Source: Nocardia alba NBRC 108234 (GTDB taxonomy: Bacteria > Actinomycetota > Actinomycetes > Mycobacteriales > Mycobacteriaceae). From it: DNA of 64,000 nt. Below the pieces are notes generated by a model, which saw only the letters and a program-made list of their open reading frames with translations, was not told the origin of the DNA and made no database searches. Location: NCBI RefSeq assembly GCF_001612665.1, contig NZ_BDAX01000018.1, positions 336,823 to 400,822 of the forward strand. The letters run 5' to 3'. The translations under genes and the position numbers were made by a program. This document shows positions 32,815 to 41,618 of the stretch, piece by piece (positions within the stretch are counted from its first letter, which is position 1; each line of letters opens with the position of its first letter).

Positions 32815-33699
32815 ATGCTCGATGTCGTCTATTTCCCCGTGTCCGCGCTCCTGTGGTGCTGGCACCGACTCTTCGCGATCCCCCTCGGCGCGGCCAGTGG
32901 TCTCGCCTGGCTTCTCGCCGTCGTCGCGCTGGTCGTCACCGTCCGCGCGCTGCTCGTGCGCACCGCGTTCCGACAAGCCCGCTCCCAGCGAATTCTGCGG
33001 TCACTGCAACCCCGGGTGGACGCCATTCGCCGCACCCACCACGATGACCCGCGCGCCCAGGCCGAGAAGGTCCGGCTGCTCCACCGCGAGCACGGCGTGA
33101 GCATGTTCGCCGGGTTCGTCCCCTTGATCGCGCAGGGACTGGTCTTCCTCGGTCTGTTCCATGTGTTGCGCTCGTTCGACCGCACCGGCGCCTACGCGGT
33201 CGGCCCGTTCACCGCCACGGACACCCCACTGTCGGTCGAGGTCAACAACGCCACCGCCAACTACCTGTTCGGCGCACCCGAGGTCCGCGCGTTCCTCGCG
33301 GCCAGGTTGTTCGGCGCACCGCTGTCGGCGACCCTGTCCGGCGCGGGTGAGGTTGTCGTCGCGGTCGCCGTGCTCGCCGTCCCGCTGGTGTTGATCGCCG
33401 CCCTCGCCACGCACTTCACCGCTCGGCTCACCCCGGCAGTCGAGGACAACGGCACGGCCGCGATCATGCGCACATTGTCGCTGTGGGTGTTCCCGGCGGG
33501 TGCGCTCATCGGCGGCGCCGTCCTGCCTGTCGTGGTGCTCACCTATTTCGCCACCAACGCCCTGTGGACCTGCGGCCAGCAGTATCTGATCCGGCGCACC
33601 CTCGCCGCCGAGGAATCGGCGAAGCAGGCCGTGATCGCCACAGTGGCCCGCGCAGCTGCTCCGCGACCGGGGGTGAAGCCGCAACGCCGGAAACGATGA
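32815..33699 (+). CDS. YidC/Oxa1-family membrane insertase (second-type)
   Basis: A 294-residue YidC-like insertase without the large periplasmic domain. Features are a first helix, the cytoplasmic pair QPRVDAIRRTHHDDPRAQAE and KVRLLHREHGVSMFAGFVPL (the family KxxLYKEHGVNP motif), and three or four further helices ending in a Lys/Arg tail. The housekeeping yidC of actinobacteria lies next to rnpA near the origin, so this is probably an additional paralogue. It accompanies a DUF6412 protein and a TetR regulator, which suggests conditional expression. Substrates are unknown. Confidence 0.85.
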   Translation: MLDVVYFPVSALLWCWHRLFAIPLGAASGLAWLLAVVALVVTVRALLVRTAFRQARSQRILRSLQPRVDAIRRTHHDDPRAQAEKVRLLHREHGVSMFAGFVPLIAQGLVFLGLFHVLRSFDRTGAYAVGPFTATDTPLSVEVNNATANYLFGAPEVRAFLAARLFGAPLSATLSGAGEVVVAVAVLAVPLVLIAALATHFTARLTPAVEDNGTAAIMRTLSLWVFPAGALIGGAVLPVVVLTYFATNALWTCGQQYLIRRTLAAEESAKQAVIATVARAAAPRPGVKPQRRKR

Positions 33700-33774
33700 A
33701 TCGCGAGCCGGGCGCTGAGCCGCGCGCCTGGTCGACGCGCGCCGGTCAGCGCTCGCGGCGGCTACCCTCGGGCG

Positions 33775-34326
33775 GTGTCAGCGAATCCGGAGGACGAACT
33801 GCTCGCCGTCTACGATGCCCAGGGGCTGGTGATCGGCGAGGCCGATCGGGGCACCGTCTACCGCGAGGGCCTGTGGCATGCGAGCGCGGGGGTCCTGGTG
33901 CGCTCGGCCGACGGAACCCGCGTGTACGTGCACCAGCGCACCGACAGCAAACTCGTCTTCGCCGGCATGCACGACTGTCTCGCGGGCGGGGTGGTCGACG
34001 CGGGCGAAGACCCGGCCGACACCGCGATCCGCGAACTGCGCGAGGAGTTGGGCATCGTCGTCCCCGTCGGCACGGTTCTGCCCGTGCGCGCCACCGTGTC
34101 CTGGGACGGCGTCTGGGCGGGCCGCGCGCTGCGTTGCCACCTGTTTGGCTACGAGTACCGCCACGACGGGCCGATCGCGCACCAGCCGTCCGAGATCGCG
34201 GACGGCTGGTGGTGGACCGATGCCGAACTGCGTGCGCACCTGCGTGATCCGGCGTGGCCGTTCGTTCCCGACACGCGGGCGATCGTGGACGGCCTGCTCA
34301 CCGGAGACGACGGCGCGCGTCGGTGA
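33775..34326 (+). CDS. NUDIX hydrolase
   Basis: A 183-residue NUDIX protein. The box GGVVDAGEDPADTAIRELRE followed by ELGIV fits GX5EX7REUXEEXGU except for details in the first half. The flanking HQRTDSKLVFAGMHDCLAGG and the C-terminal WWWTDAELRAHL resemble the isopentenyl-diphosphate isomerase-like / YfcD branch. These enzymes hydrolyse or isomerise diphosphate compounds; the substrate is not predictable. A GTG start at 33775 gives the N-terminus MSANPEDELLAVYD. Confidence 0.88.
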   Translation: MSANPEDELLAVYDAQGLVIGEADRGTVYREGLWHASAGVLVRSADGTRVYVHQRTDSKLVFAGMHDCLAGGVVDAGEDPADTAIRELREELGIVVPVGTVLPVRATVSWDGVWAGRALRCHLFGYEYRHDGPIAHQPSEIADGWWWTDAELRAHLRDPAWPFVPDTRAIVDGLLTGDDGARR

Positions 34327-34335
34327 GACCCGCGA

Positions 34336-34704
34336 TCAGTCGAGCGAGCGCAGCGATTCCTCATCGCGCGCCAGCACCGCGCCGCCGTCGGCGGTGAGCA
34401 CGATGGGCCGCTGGATCAGCTTCGGATGCTGTGCCAACGCGGTCAGCCACCGGTCCCGATCCGCCTCGGTGCGCCCCCATTCCGCCATACCGAGATCCTT
34501 GGCGATCTGCTCGCCGGTGCGGGTGATGTCCCACGGCTGCGCATCGAGTCGCGCGAGCACCGCGCGCAGTTCCTCGACCGTCGGCGGGTCGTCGAGGTAG
34601 CGCCGCACGGTGTATTCCACGCCGGCCGCGTCGAGGTGGGCGGTGGCGTTGCGGCTCTTCGTGCAGCGCGGGTTGTGCCATATCTCGGTCTGCCCAGATG
34701 TCAT
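34336..34704 (-). CDS. ArsC/Spx-family reductase-like protein
   Basis: A 122-residue thioredoxin-fold protein of the glutaredoxin-type arsenate reductase family. EIWHNPRCTKSRNATAHL carries the single catalytic Cys, RRYLDDPP follows, and LIQRPIVLTADGGAVLARDE contains the cis-Pro and the conserved RP of ArsC. No arsenic-resistance partner genes are nearby, so arsenate reduction is not assured; many YfgD-like members are of unknown role. The ATG at 34704 gives the family start. Convergent with the NUDIX gene. Confidence 0.85.
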   Translation of the reverse strand: MTSGQTEIWHNPRCTKSRNATAHLDAAGVEYTVRRYLDDPPTVEELRAVLARLDAQPWDITRTGEQIAKDLGMAEWGRTEADRDRWLTALAQHPKLIQRPIVLTADGGAVLARDEESLRSLD

Positions 34705-34763
34705 CTCCGCAGCGTAGGTCACCTGCGCTGCAAGGACGCCCGCGCGTGGCGATACTGGGGGCC

Positions 34764-35267
34764 ATGAGCGATTCCGTGTCTCCCGAAAACCCTTACGGCA
34801 CACCGACGACCACCGGCCCCGAGCCGATCCGCTCCTTTCAATCCACACTCAATACCGTCGTCCGCGGCCTGCTGAAGGTGCCGATCCTGTCCGGCATCGT
34901 CGGCAAACGGCTGGCCACCCTGCACGTCGTCGGCCGCAAATCCGGCGCCGTCTACGACATCCCGGTCGCCTACACCACGCACGGCGGCGACCTGCTGATC
35001 GGCACGGCGCTGCGCCCGTGGGTGAAGAATCTCCAGGGCGGCGCGCAGGTGCGCCTGTCGCGGGGCGGCGCACCCGAAACCTTCACCGCCACCGTGTACA
35101 CCGACGAGCAGCAGGTCCTCGAGCTGTACGCGGTGATCGCGCGCGACAACAAACAGAACGCGAAGTTCAACGGCATCGGCTACCTCCCCGACGGCGAACC
35201 GTCCAAGGCCGACATCTACCAGACGTGGCAGCAGGGCGGTGTGGTCATCGGGCTCACCCCGCGCTGA
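34764..35267 (+). CDS. Deazaflavin-dependent (DDN-like) nitroreductase family protein
   Basis: A 167-residue member of the F420-binding DDN/split-barrel family. The motif LATLHVVGRKSGAVYDIPVA is the typical phosphate-binding strand (xVxGRKSGxxR-like), followed by GTALRPWVKNLQGG and KFNGIGYLPDGEPSKADIYQ. Relatives use reduced F420 on quinones and activate nitroimidazole prodrugs. The ATG at 34764 is the natural start. It is divergent from the ArsC-like gene with 59 bp between starts. Confidence 0.85.
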   Translation: MSDSVSPENPYGTPTTTGPEPIRSFQSTLNTVVRGLLKVPILSGIVGKRLATLHVVGRKSGAVYDIPVAYTTHGGDLLIGTALRPWVKNLQGGAQVRLSRGGAPETFTATVYTDEQQVLELYAVIARDNKQNAKFNGIGYLPDGEPSKADIYQTWQQGGVVIGLTPR

Positions 35268-35274
35268 CACCCGC

Positions 35275-35308
35275 CGACGGTCCATCGCCTCGTCCCGGTG
35301 GACCGTCG
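35275..35308. terminator. Terminator between DDN-like and ABC genes
   Basis: A perfect 10-bp stem CGACGGTCCA/TGGACCGTCG around a 14-nt loop between the convergent genes. Confidence 0.75.
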
Positions 35309-35319
35309 CGCGTGGGTGA

Positions 35320-36462
35320 CTACTTGCCGCCCTCGGTCGGAGTGACCTGGGTGGGCTGGTAGTTCGCGCCCGTCACGTCAACGCCCGCGGCCTTCAATTG
35401 GTCGAGGGCCTTGGTGACGTATTCGGTGGTGTAGGCCTCGGCGTCCGGGTTCTCGGTGAGAACCGTCGCGCCCTCGGCGTTCTTGGTGTTCTTCGCGATC
35501 GACACCGTCCGATCCCACGCGGTCTTGTCGATGGTGCCGATGCCCGTGGGTGAGGGCCAGATCAGTTTGTTCACCTCGTTGATCTGCCACTGCTGGTGCC
35601 CGGCGCCGAGCGTGGCGCCCGCCGCGACGGTGATGTCGCGGCAGGTGTCGAGGTTGTCGCGGCAGAAGGCCCAGCCCTTCAGCGAGGCGGTCAAAAACTT
35701 CACCGTCTGATCCTGGTACTTGCTGTCCTTCAGCTTCTCGGTGTTGGCCCACAGGGCGTCCTGCAGCATGGCCACACCTTCGTCGTTCCAGTCGATGGTG
35801 GTGAAATCGTCTGCGGTGTAGAGCTTTCCGGTGGCCGGGTTCTTCGTCTCGAGCAGCTGGGCGTACTCGTTGTAGGACATGGCCTGCGCGGCAGCGATGT
35901 CCTTGGCGAGGAAGGCGTTCATATCGAACTGCTGCTGGACCAGCTTCACGTCCTTCGCCGGATCGATGCCCGCCTTGGTCATCCCGGCGAAGAGTTCGAA
36001 TTCATTGCCGTAGCCCCAGTTTCCGACGGTCTTGCCGCGCAGCGCGGCGGGCCCGGCGATGTTGTCGGCCTTGAACGACACCTGCTTGGTACCGGATCTC
36101 TGGAATATCTGGGCGATCTCGGTGATCCCGGCGCCCGCCTCCCGCGACGCGAGGGCCTTGGGCACCCAGGCGACCGCGTAGTCGGCCTGCCCCTGGGCGA
36201 GCACCGTCTGCGGCACGATGTCGGTACCGCCGTCGAGGATCTGCACCGACAGGCCCTGCTCCTTGTAGAACCCCTGGTCCACCGCGGCCAGGTAGCCCGC
36301 GAACTGTCCCTGCTTGAACCATTGCAGCTGCAAGGTCACCTTGGTGAGGCCGTCGGCGGTGGTCTCGGAGCCACTGTCGGTGGTACTACAGCCGGTCAGC
36401 GTGGCGGCGGCCAACGCGGCCAGCGCCAGCGCGGTACGCCACCGGAATGTGGTCTCGGTCAT
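35320..36462 (-). CDS. ABC importer substrate-binding lipoprotein (NMT1/ThiY type)
   Basis: A 380-residue exported lipoprotein. The signal has a lipobox ALAALAAATLTGC with the acylated Cys at about 23. The mature domain is of the NMT1/ThiY/SsuA class: KVTLQLQWFKQGQFAGYLAA followed by GVDQGFYKEQGLSV-like sequence and an AWVPKALASREAGAG region. These proteins bind aromatic or pyrimidine-like compounds, sulfonates or nitrate. With dihydropyrimidinase and carbamoyl amidase in the same operon, a pyrimidine or hydantoin-type ligand is the best inference. The ATG at 36462 is the true start; the longer frame is a shadow of the permease gene. Confidence 0.88.
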   Translation of the reverse strand: MTETTFRWRTALALAALAAATLTGCSTTDSGSETTADGLTKVTLQLQWFKQGQFAGYLAAVDQGFYKEQGLSVQILDGGTDIVPQTVLAQGQADYAVAWVPKALASREAGAGITEIAQIFQRSGTKQVSFKADNIAGPAALRGKTVGNWGYGNEFELFAGMTKAGIDPAKDVKLVQQQFDMNAFLAKDIAAAQAMSYNEYAQLLETKNPATGKLYTADDFTTIDWNDEGVAMLQDALWANTEKLKDSKYQDQTVKFLTASLKGWAFCRDNLDTCRDITVAAGATLGAGHQQWQINEVNKLIWPSPTGIGTIDKTAWDRTVSIAKNTKNAEGATVLTENPDAEAYTTEYVTKALDQLKAAGVDVTGANYQPTQVTPTEGGK

Positions 36463-36475
36463 GGACGGATCTCCC

Positions 36476-37240
36476 TCATCGGATCGTGGACAGCAGTGGG
36501 GTTCGGGGGCGGCGGGTGAGATATTCGAGCAGCAGCACCGCGGCCAAAAACACCAGGCCCACGCCCATCGCACCGACGACGTAGGCCCAGGCCCGCGGAT
36601 AGGCAGTGTTGGCCGCGGCGGAGGTGATCCGGCTGCCGAGTCCGTTCTGCAGGCCGCCGAAATACTCGGCGATGACGGCCGCGATGACCGCGCCGGGCGC
36701 GGCGATCCGCAGTCCCGTGAACAGGTGCGGCAGCGCCGCGGGCAGGCGCACCACCCGGGTGATCTGCCAGCCCGACGCGGCGTACGAGCTCATCAGGTCG
36801 GCCTGCACCTTCGGCACCTGCCGCAGCCCGCGCGCGGTGCTCACGAAGACCGGGAAGAACACGACGATGGTGACGACGAGCCGTCGCGGGGTCTCGGTGG
36901 TCGTGGAGTACATCGAGTTCAGCAACGGCGCCAGCGCCACGATCGGCACCGCGGCGGCCGCCGCGGCCACCGGGGTGAGCAGCCCGTCGATCAGCCGGAA
37001 CCGCACCGCGAGCACAGCGGCGGCCAGGCCGAGGATCGTGCCCGCGACGAACCCGACCAGCGCGTTCGCACCGGTGACCAGGGCAGCGTCCAGGATGCGA
37101 CCGGCGTTCTCGGTGAACTGCGCGGCGATCGCGCTGGGCGCGGGCAGCAGGAACGACGGCACGCCCGCGACCACGGTGAGTATCTGCCACAGCGCGAGGA
37201 TGACGACACCGACCACCAGCGGTGGCAACCAGATCCTCAT
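36476..37240 (-). CDS. ABC importer permease
   Basis: A 254-residue permease of the SsuC/TauC type with six membrane segments. The ATPase-contact loop is SSYAASGWQITRVVRLPAAL followed by PHLFTGLRIA (the EAA loop). It overlaps the ATPase gene upstream by 4 bp and is followed 13 bp later by the binding-protein gene. It is one of two permeases in the operon; the other is at 38106-39047, so the importer is probably heterodimeric in the membrane. Confidence 0.9.
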   Translation of the reverse strand: MRIWLPPLVVGVVILALWQILTVVAGVPSFLLPAPSAIAAQFTENAGRILDAALVTGANALVGFVAGTILGLAAAVLAVRFRLIDGLLTPVAAAAAAVPIVALAPLLNSMYSTTTETPRRLVVTIVVFFPVFVSTARGLRQVPKVQADLMSSYAASGWQITRVVRLPAALPHLFTGLRIAAPGAVIAAVIAEYFGGLQNGLGSRITSAAANTAYPRAWAYVVGAMGVGLVFLAAVLLLEYLTRRPRTPLLSTIR

Positions 37241-38106
37241 CGCGGACCCTGTTCGCCCGCGACCGTGTGGTCGTGCTCGCCGCGCAGTGCCGCGCGCACC
37301 GCGGCGACGGCGGCGAAGAACTCACCGGAGGAGCGAACATCGCTGTCCGCCTGCCGATCCCAGCCACCGGTGGCCACGATGTCACGGATTCGGCCGGGTC
37401 GCGCGGACAGCACCACCACCCGGTCCGACAGGTACACCGCCTCGGGAATCGAGTGCGTGACGAACACGACGGCGGCGCCGGTCTCCCCCGCGATGCGCAG
37501 CAACTCCCCCTGCATGCGTTCCCTGGTCATCTCGTCGAGCGCACCGAACGGTTCGTCCATCAGCAGCAGCGACGGTTCGCGGGCCAGCGCCCGGGCGATC
37601 GCGACGCGCTGCTGCATGCCGCCGGACAGTTCGGCCGGGTACCGGTCGGCGAATTCACTGAGCCCGGCCATGGCGAGCAGCTCGGCACTGCGTGCCCGGC
37701 GCTGCGCCTTGGGTACCCGGTGCAGTTCCAGAGGTAGTTCGACATTGGCTGCGACAGTGCGCCATTCGAGCAGACCGGCCTGTTGGAACGCGATGCCGTA
37801 GTCCTGGTCGATCCGGGCCTGACGCGCGGACTTGCCGTGCACGGTGACAGTGCCGCTACTCGGCGTCTCCAGGTCGGCGATGATCCGCATCAGCGTGGAC
37901 TTGCCACAGCCCGAAGGCCCGATGAGCGAGACGAATTCGCCCGCCGCGACAGTGAGTGAGACATCGGACAGCGCTGTCACCGCACCCGCGGCGAAGGTCT
38001 TGCCGAGTGCGCTCAGCTCGACCGCGGCAGCGACCGGCGCGCCCGGATCGGCGACCGAGGGGGTCATGGCTGCTTCTTCCTGAAACATCGTGGTGGAGAT
38101 GGTCAT
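37237..38106 (-). CDS. ABC importer ATP-binding protein
   Basis: A 289-residue nucleotide-binding subunit. Walker A is IGPSGCGKSTLMR, the signature is ELSGGMQQRVAIARAL, Walker B is LLLMDEPFGALD and the H-loop is VFVTHSIPEA. It belongs to the TauB/SsuB-like group. The ATG at 38106 shares one base with the stop of the second permease gene (TGATG). A second in-frame ATG 13 codons later could also serve. Confidence 0.93.
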   Translation of the reverse strand: MTISTTMFQEEAAMTPSVADPGAPVAAAVELSALGKTFAAGAVTALSDVSLTVAAGEFVSLIGPSGCGKSTLMRIIADLETPSSGTVTVHGKSARQARIDQDYGIAFQQAGLLEWRTVAANVELPLELHRVPKAQRRARSAELLAMAGLSEFADRYPAELSGGMQQRVAIARALAREPSLLLMDEPFGALDEMTRERMQGELLRIAGETGAAVVFVTHSIPEAVYLSDRVVVLSARPGRIRDIVATGGWDRQADSDVRSSGEFFAAVAAVRAALRGEHDHTVAGEQGPR

Positions 38107-39047
38107 CAGCGTTCTACCGTTGGGCCGGTGCTGGGCGGATGGCTGTAGCGACGCAGCGCCAGTTCCACCAGTCCGACCAGCGCGGTGAGGACGACGCCGA
38201 GCAGCGCCGCGGTCAGGACAGCGGCGTAGAGCCGAGCCGAATCACCGGTGGCCTGCTGGGAGAACACGATGATCTGGCGTCCGATCCCACCGGCGGTGCC
38301 GGTCGAGATCTCGGCGACGACCGCGCCGACCACCGCAGCCGCTGCGGCCAGTCGCAGCGCCGGAATCAACGACGGGACCGCGGCGGGAAATCGCAAGCGC
38401 CGCAACGTTGCCCACCACCCGGCCGAGCAGCTGCGCAGCAATTCGACCGAAGCCGCCGACGGCGCCTGTAGGCCGCGCAGCATCCCGATGGCGATCGGGA
38501 AGAAGGCGAGATAGGCCGCGATCACCACGATGCTCATCCACGGCCGCCACGGCTCACCACCGATGGCCAGTTTGCCGCCCCACGCGGCGACCAGCGGCGC
38601 GAGCGCGATCAGCGGAACCGTTTGCGAGAGCACCACATAGGGCAGCAGCGCGCGCTCCAGCCAGCCGAACCGCTGCATCGCGACCGCCAGCGCCACGCCG
38701 ACCACCGCGCCGAGCGACAACGCGAGCACCGACAGCCCCAACGTGAACATCGCTGTGCGCACCAGTGTTTCGCCGACGGTGCCGTTGCCGTCCGGCTCGC
38801 CGAGCACGGTGAACACCGCCCAGACGTGCGGGAGCGCACCGTCGCTGGTGCGCGGAAGCACTCGGGTGCCCGCGATGCGCACGCCGTCGGCGGGCACCAG
38901 AACCTTCACCAGCTCCCAGACCACCGCCACGAGGGCGAACGCGCTCACCGCGTAGACCGCGCGCAGCAATCGGGTTCGGCCGGGGGTGGCGGCCCGGATC
39001 TTCGGCGGGACAACAGCTGTCGCCGGATCGATGGTCGCGGTGGTCAC
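38106..39047 (-). CDS. ABC importer permease (second)
   Basis: A 313-residue permease with about six membrane helices and the EAA-type loop LLRSCSAGWWATLRRLRFPA followed by AVPSLIPALRLAAAA. It has a longer N-terminus than the partner permease. The GTG at 39047 is preferred, with GGGAGTGG upstream; the ORF remains open to 39110. It is 82 bp downstream of the LLM gene in the same direction. Confidence 0.88.
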   Translation of the reverse strand: MTTATIDPATAVVPPKIRAATPGRTRLLRAVYAVSAFALVAVVWELVKVLVPADGVRIAGTRVLPRTSDGALPHVWAVFTVLGEPDGNGTVGETLVRTAMFTLGLSVLALSLGAVVGVALAVAMQRFGWLERALLPYVVLSQTVPLIALAPLVAAWGGKLAIGGEPWRPWMSIVVIAAYLAFFPIAIGMLRGLQAPSAASVELLRSCSAGWWATLRRLRFPAAVPSLIPALRLAAAAAVVGAVVAEISTGTAGGIGRQIIVFSQQATGDSARLYAAVLTAALLGVVLTALVGLVELALRRYSHPPSTGPTVER

Positions 39048-39129
39048 CGACCCACTCCCGCCCGGCCGTGCCCGACGAGCGTCACCGCGCCACCGGTGTT
39101 CGACGACCATCCCGGGGTACGACCGGCGA

Positions 39130-40173
39130 TCATGTCAGACCGGCCGCTTGTATCGCGGTGACCTGCTGGTTCAACCGCGGCAGAACCTGCTCACCGTAGG
39201 CCTCGAGCGTGGCCGTCTTGGCATCGTGCTGCAAATACACCGCGAATTGGCCGACACCGAGCTTCTCCAGCTCCCACAACCGGTCGAGCTGCTCATCGGG
39301 GGTCCCGATCAGGCAGAACCGGTCCACGATCTCGTCGGGTACGAACGCGGCATGGGTATTGCCCGCGCGCCCGTGCTGGTTGTAGTCGTAGCCCTGCCTG
39401 CCCGCGATGTAGTCGGTGAGCGCGGCCGGAACATCGCCGCCCGTACCGTATTTCGCGACGATGTCGGCCACGTGGTTGCCGACCATGCCGCCGAACCAGC
39501 GACATTGGTCACGGGCGTGTTCCAGTCCGGCCCGCGAGCCATCGGTGACATAGGCGGGCGCGGCGACGCAGATCTGTACCGACAGCGGATCTCGGCCTGC
39601 CGCTGCCGCCGCGGCGCGCACCTTGCCGATGGTCCACGCGGTGATGTCGGGGTCGGCCAGTTGCAGGATGAACCCGTCGGCGACCTGCCCGGTGAGTTCG
39701 AGGGCCTTGGGCCCGTACCCGGCCACCCACACCTCGAGCCGCGACTCGGCGGCCCACGGGAAGCGCACCTCGACCTCACCCACGCGGGCGCTGCGGCCGT
39801 TGCCGAGTTCCCTGATCACCTCCACCGATTCGCGCAGGGTGGCCAGCGTCGTCGGCTTCTCGCCGAGGGTGCGGACCGCCGAGTCACCACGCCCGATGCC
39901 GCAGATCGTGCGGTTGCCGAACATCTCGTTGAGCGTGGCGAAGGTGGACGCCGTCACCGTCTGGTCCCTGGTCGCCGGATTGGTGACCATGGGGCCCACG
40001 GTCACCTTCCGGGTAGCCGCCAAGATCTGGCTGTAGATCACGTAGGGCTCCTGCCACAGCAGGTGCGAGTCGAAGGTCCACACGTGCGAGAACCCGTGCG
40101 TCTCCGCCACTCTGGCCAGTTCGATCACCCGCGACGCGGGTGGGGTGCACTGCAGGACCACGCCGATGTCCAT
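39130..40173 (-). CDS. LLM-class flavin/F420-dependent oxidoreductase
   Basis: A 347-residue TIM-barrel oxidoreductase of the luciferase-like family. DIGVVLQCTPPASRVIELAR opens the barrel, GPMVTNPATRDQTVTAS and GIGRGDSAVRTLG form the cofactor-binding region, and YGPKALELTGQVADGFILQL is typical of the F420 subfamilies. It sits between dihydropyrimidinase and the importer, 26 bp after the hydantoinase gene. A hydantoin/pyrimidine-cluster subfamily (TIGR03842, from memory) fits. It may carry out the reduction or oxygenation that feeds dihydropyrimidinase. The ATG at 40173 is the family start. Confidence 0.85.
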   Translation of the reverse strand: MDIGVVLQCTPPASRVIELARVAETHGFSHVWTFDSHLLWQEPYVIYSQILAATRKVTVGPMVTNPATRDQTVTASTFATLNEMFGNRTICGIGRGDSAVRTLGEKPTTLATLRESVEVIRELGNGRSARVGEVEVRFPWAAESRLEVWVAGYGPKALELTGQVADGFILQLADPDITAWTIGKVRAAAAAAGRDPLSVQICVAAPAYVTDGSRAGLEHARDQCRWFGGMVGNHVADIVAKYGTGGDVPAALTDYIAGRQGYDYNQHGRAGNTHAAFVPDEIVDRFCLIGTPDEQLDRLWELEKLGVGQFAVYLQHDAKTATLEAYGEQVLPRLNQQVTAIQAAGLT

Positions 40174-40199
40174 GGGCGCTCTCCCTTTCGGAATAGGTT

Positions 40200-41618
40200 C
40201 TACACGAGGTTCTGTGACAGGCCGCGCCGGATGAACCGGCCGTGCCCGGCCCGACCGTGGTAGGCGCCGTCGTCGACGATCACCCGGCCGCGCGACAGCA
40301 CCGTGTCGACATGCCCGTCGATCTCGAAGCCCTCCCACGCGGAGTGATCCATGTTCATGTGGTGGGTCTTGCCGAGCCCGATGCTGGTGTGCCCGTTGGG
40401 GTCGTAGATCACCACGTCGGCGTCGGCGCCCGGGCTGATCACGCCCTTGCGCGGGTACATGCCGAACATCCGGGCCGGGGTGGTGCAGCACACCTCCACC
40501 CACCGTTCCAGCGAGATCCGCCCGTCCTTGACGCCCTGGAACAGCAGATCCATCCGGTGCTCGACCCCGCCGATCCCGTTCGGGATCTTGCTGAAATCGC
40601 CTACGCCGAGCTCTTTCTGATCCTTCATGCAGAACGGGCAGTGGTCGGTGCTCACCGCGGTGACGTCACCGGTGCGGATGAAGCGCCACAGCTCGTCCTG
40701 ATGGCCCTCCGCACGCGAACGCAGCGGCGTCGAGCAGACCCATTTGGCACCCTCGAAACCCGGTGCGCCCAACTGCTCCTCGAGCGAGAGGTACAGGTAC
40801 TGCGGACAGGTCTCGGCGAACACGTTCTGCCCGTTGTCGCGCGCGGTCACGATCTGCTGCATGGCCTGTTTCGCCGAGACGTGCACCACGTACAGCGGGG
40901 CACCGGTCAACTGCGCCAGCATGATCGCGCGATGGGTGGCCTCCTCTTCCATCTGCCACGGACGGCTGGTGCCGTGGAAGTAGGGCGAGGTGTCCCCGCG
41001 CGCCAGTGCCTGTTCGACGAGGACGTCGATGGCGATGCCGTTCTCCGCGTGCATCATCATCAGCGCGCCCAGCTCGCCTGCGGACTGCATGGCGCGCAGG
41101 ATCTGGCCGTCGTCGGAGTAGAAGACGCCCGGGTAAGCCATGAACAGCTTGAAACTGGTGACGCCTTCGCCGACGAGTTCGCTCATCCCCTTCAGGGATT
41201 CGTCGTTGACATCGCCGATGATCTGGTGGAATCCGTAGTCGATCGCGCACTGCCCGGTGGCCTTGTCGTGCCATTGCGCGAGGGTGTCCTGCACCCGCTG
41301 GCCCGGTTTCTGCACGGCGAAGTCGACGATGGTGGTGGTGCCGCCCCAGGCCGCGGCCCTCGTCCCGGTTTCGAAGGTGTCGCTGGCCTCCGTGCCACCG
41401 AAGGGCAGCTGCATGTGCGTGTGTCCGTCGACGCCGCCGGGGATCACGTACTTGGCGGTCGCGTCGATCACCGTGTCGGCGGCGGCGGCGAGGTCGGCGC
41501 CGAGCGCGGTCGAACCCGGTTGCAGGACAGCGACAATCGTCTCGTCCTCGATCAGCACGTCGAGCAGCTGGGACCCGGTCGCGCTCACGACCGTCCCGCC
41601 GTGGATGAAGGTGCGCAT
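40200..41618 (-). CDS. hydA: Dihydropyrimidinase / D-hydantoinase
   Basis: A 472-residue zinc amidohydrolase that opens 5,6-dihydropyrimidine or hydantoin rings to N-carbamoyl-amino acids. GGVDGHTHMQLPFGG gives the HxH metal ligands, GVTSFKLFMAYPG the carboxylated Lys, MMHAENG and YVVHVSAKQAM further His ligands, and STDHCPFC the catalytic Asp. The ATG at 41618 overlaps the amidase stop by one base (TGATG); open frame further upstream is unconserved. Product passes to the amidase upstream in the same operon. Confidence 0.95.
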   Translation of the reverse strand: MRTFIHGGTVVSATGSQLLDVLIEDETIVAVLQPGSTALGADLAAAADTVIDATAKYVIPGGVDGHTHMQLPFGGTEASDTFETGTRAAAWGGTTTIVDFAVQKPGQRVQDTLAQWHDKATGQCAIDYGFHQIIGDVNDESLKGMSELVGEGVTSFKLFMAYPGVFYSDDGQILRAMQSAGELGALMMMHAENGIAIDVLVEQALARGDTSPYFHGTSRPWQMEEEATHRAIMLAQLTGAPLYVVHVSAKQAMQQIVTARDNGQNVFAETCPQYLYLSLEEQLGAPGFEGAKWVCSTPLRSRAEGHQDELWRFIRTGDVTAVSTDHCPFCMKDQKELGVGDFSKIPNGIGGVEHRMDLLFQGVKDGRISLERWVEVCCTTPARMFGMYPRKGVISPGADADVVIYDPNGHTSIGLGKTHHMNMDHSAWEGFEIDGHVDTVLSRGRVIVDDGAYHGRAGHGRFIRRGLSQNLV

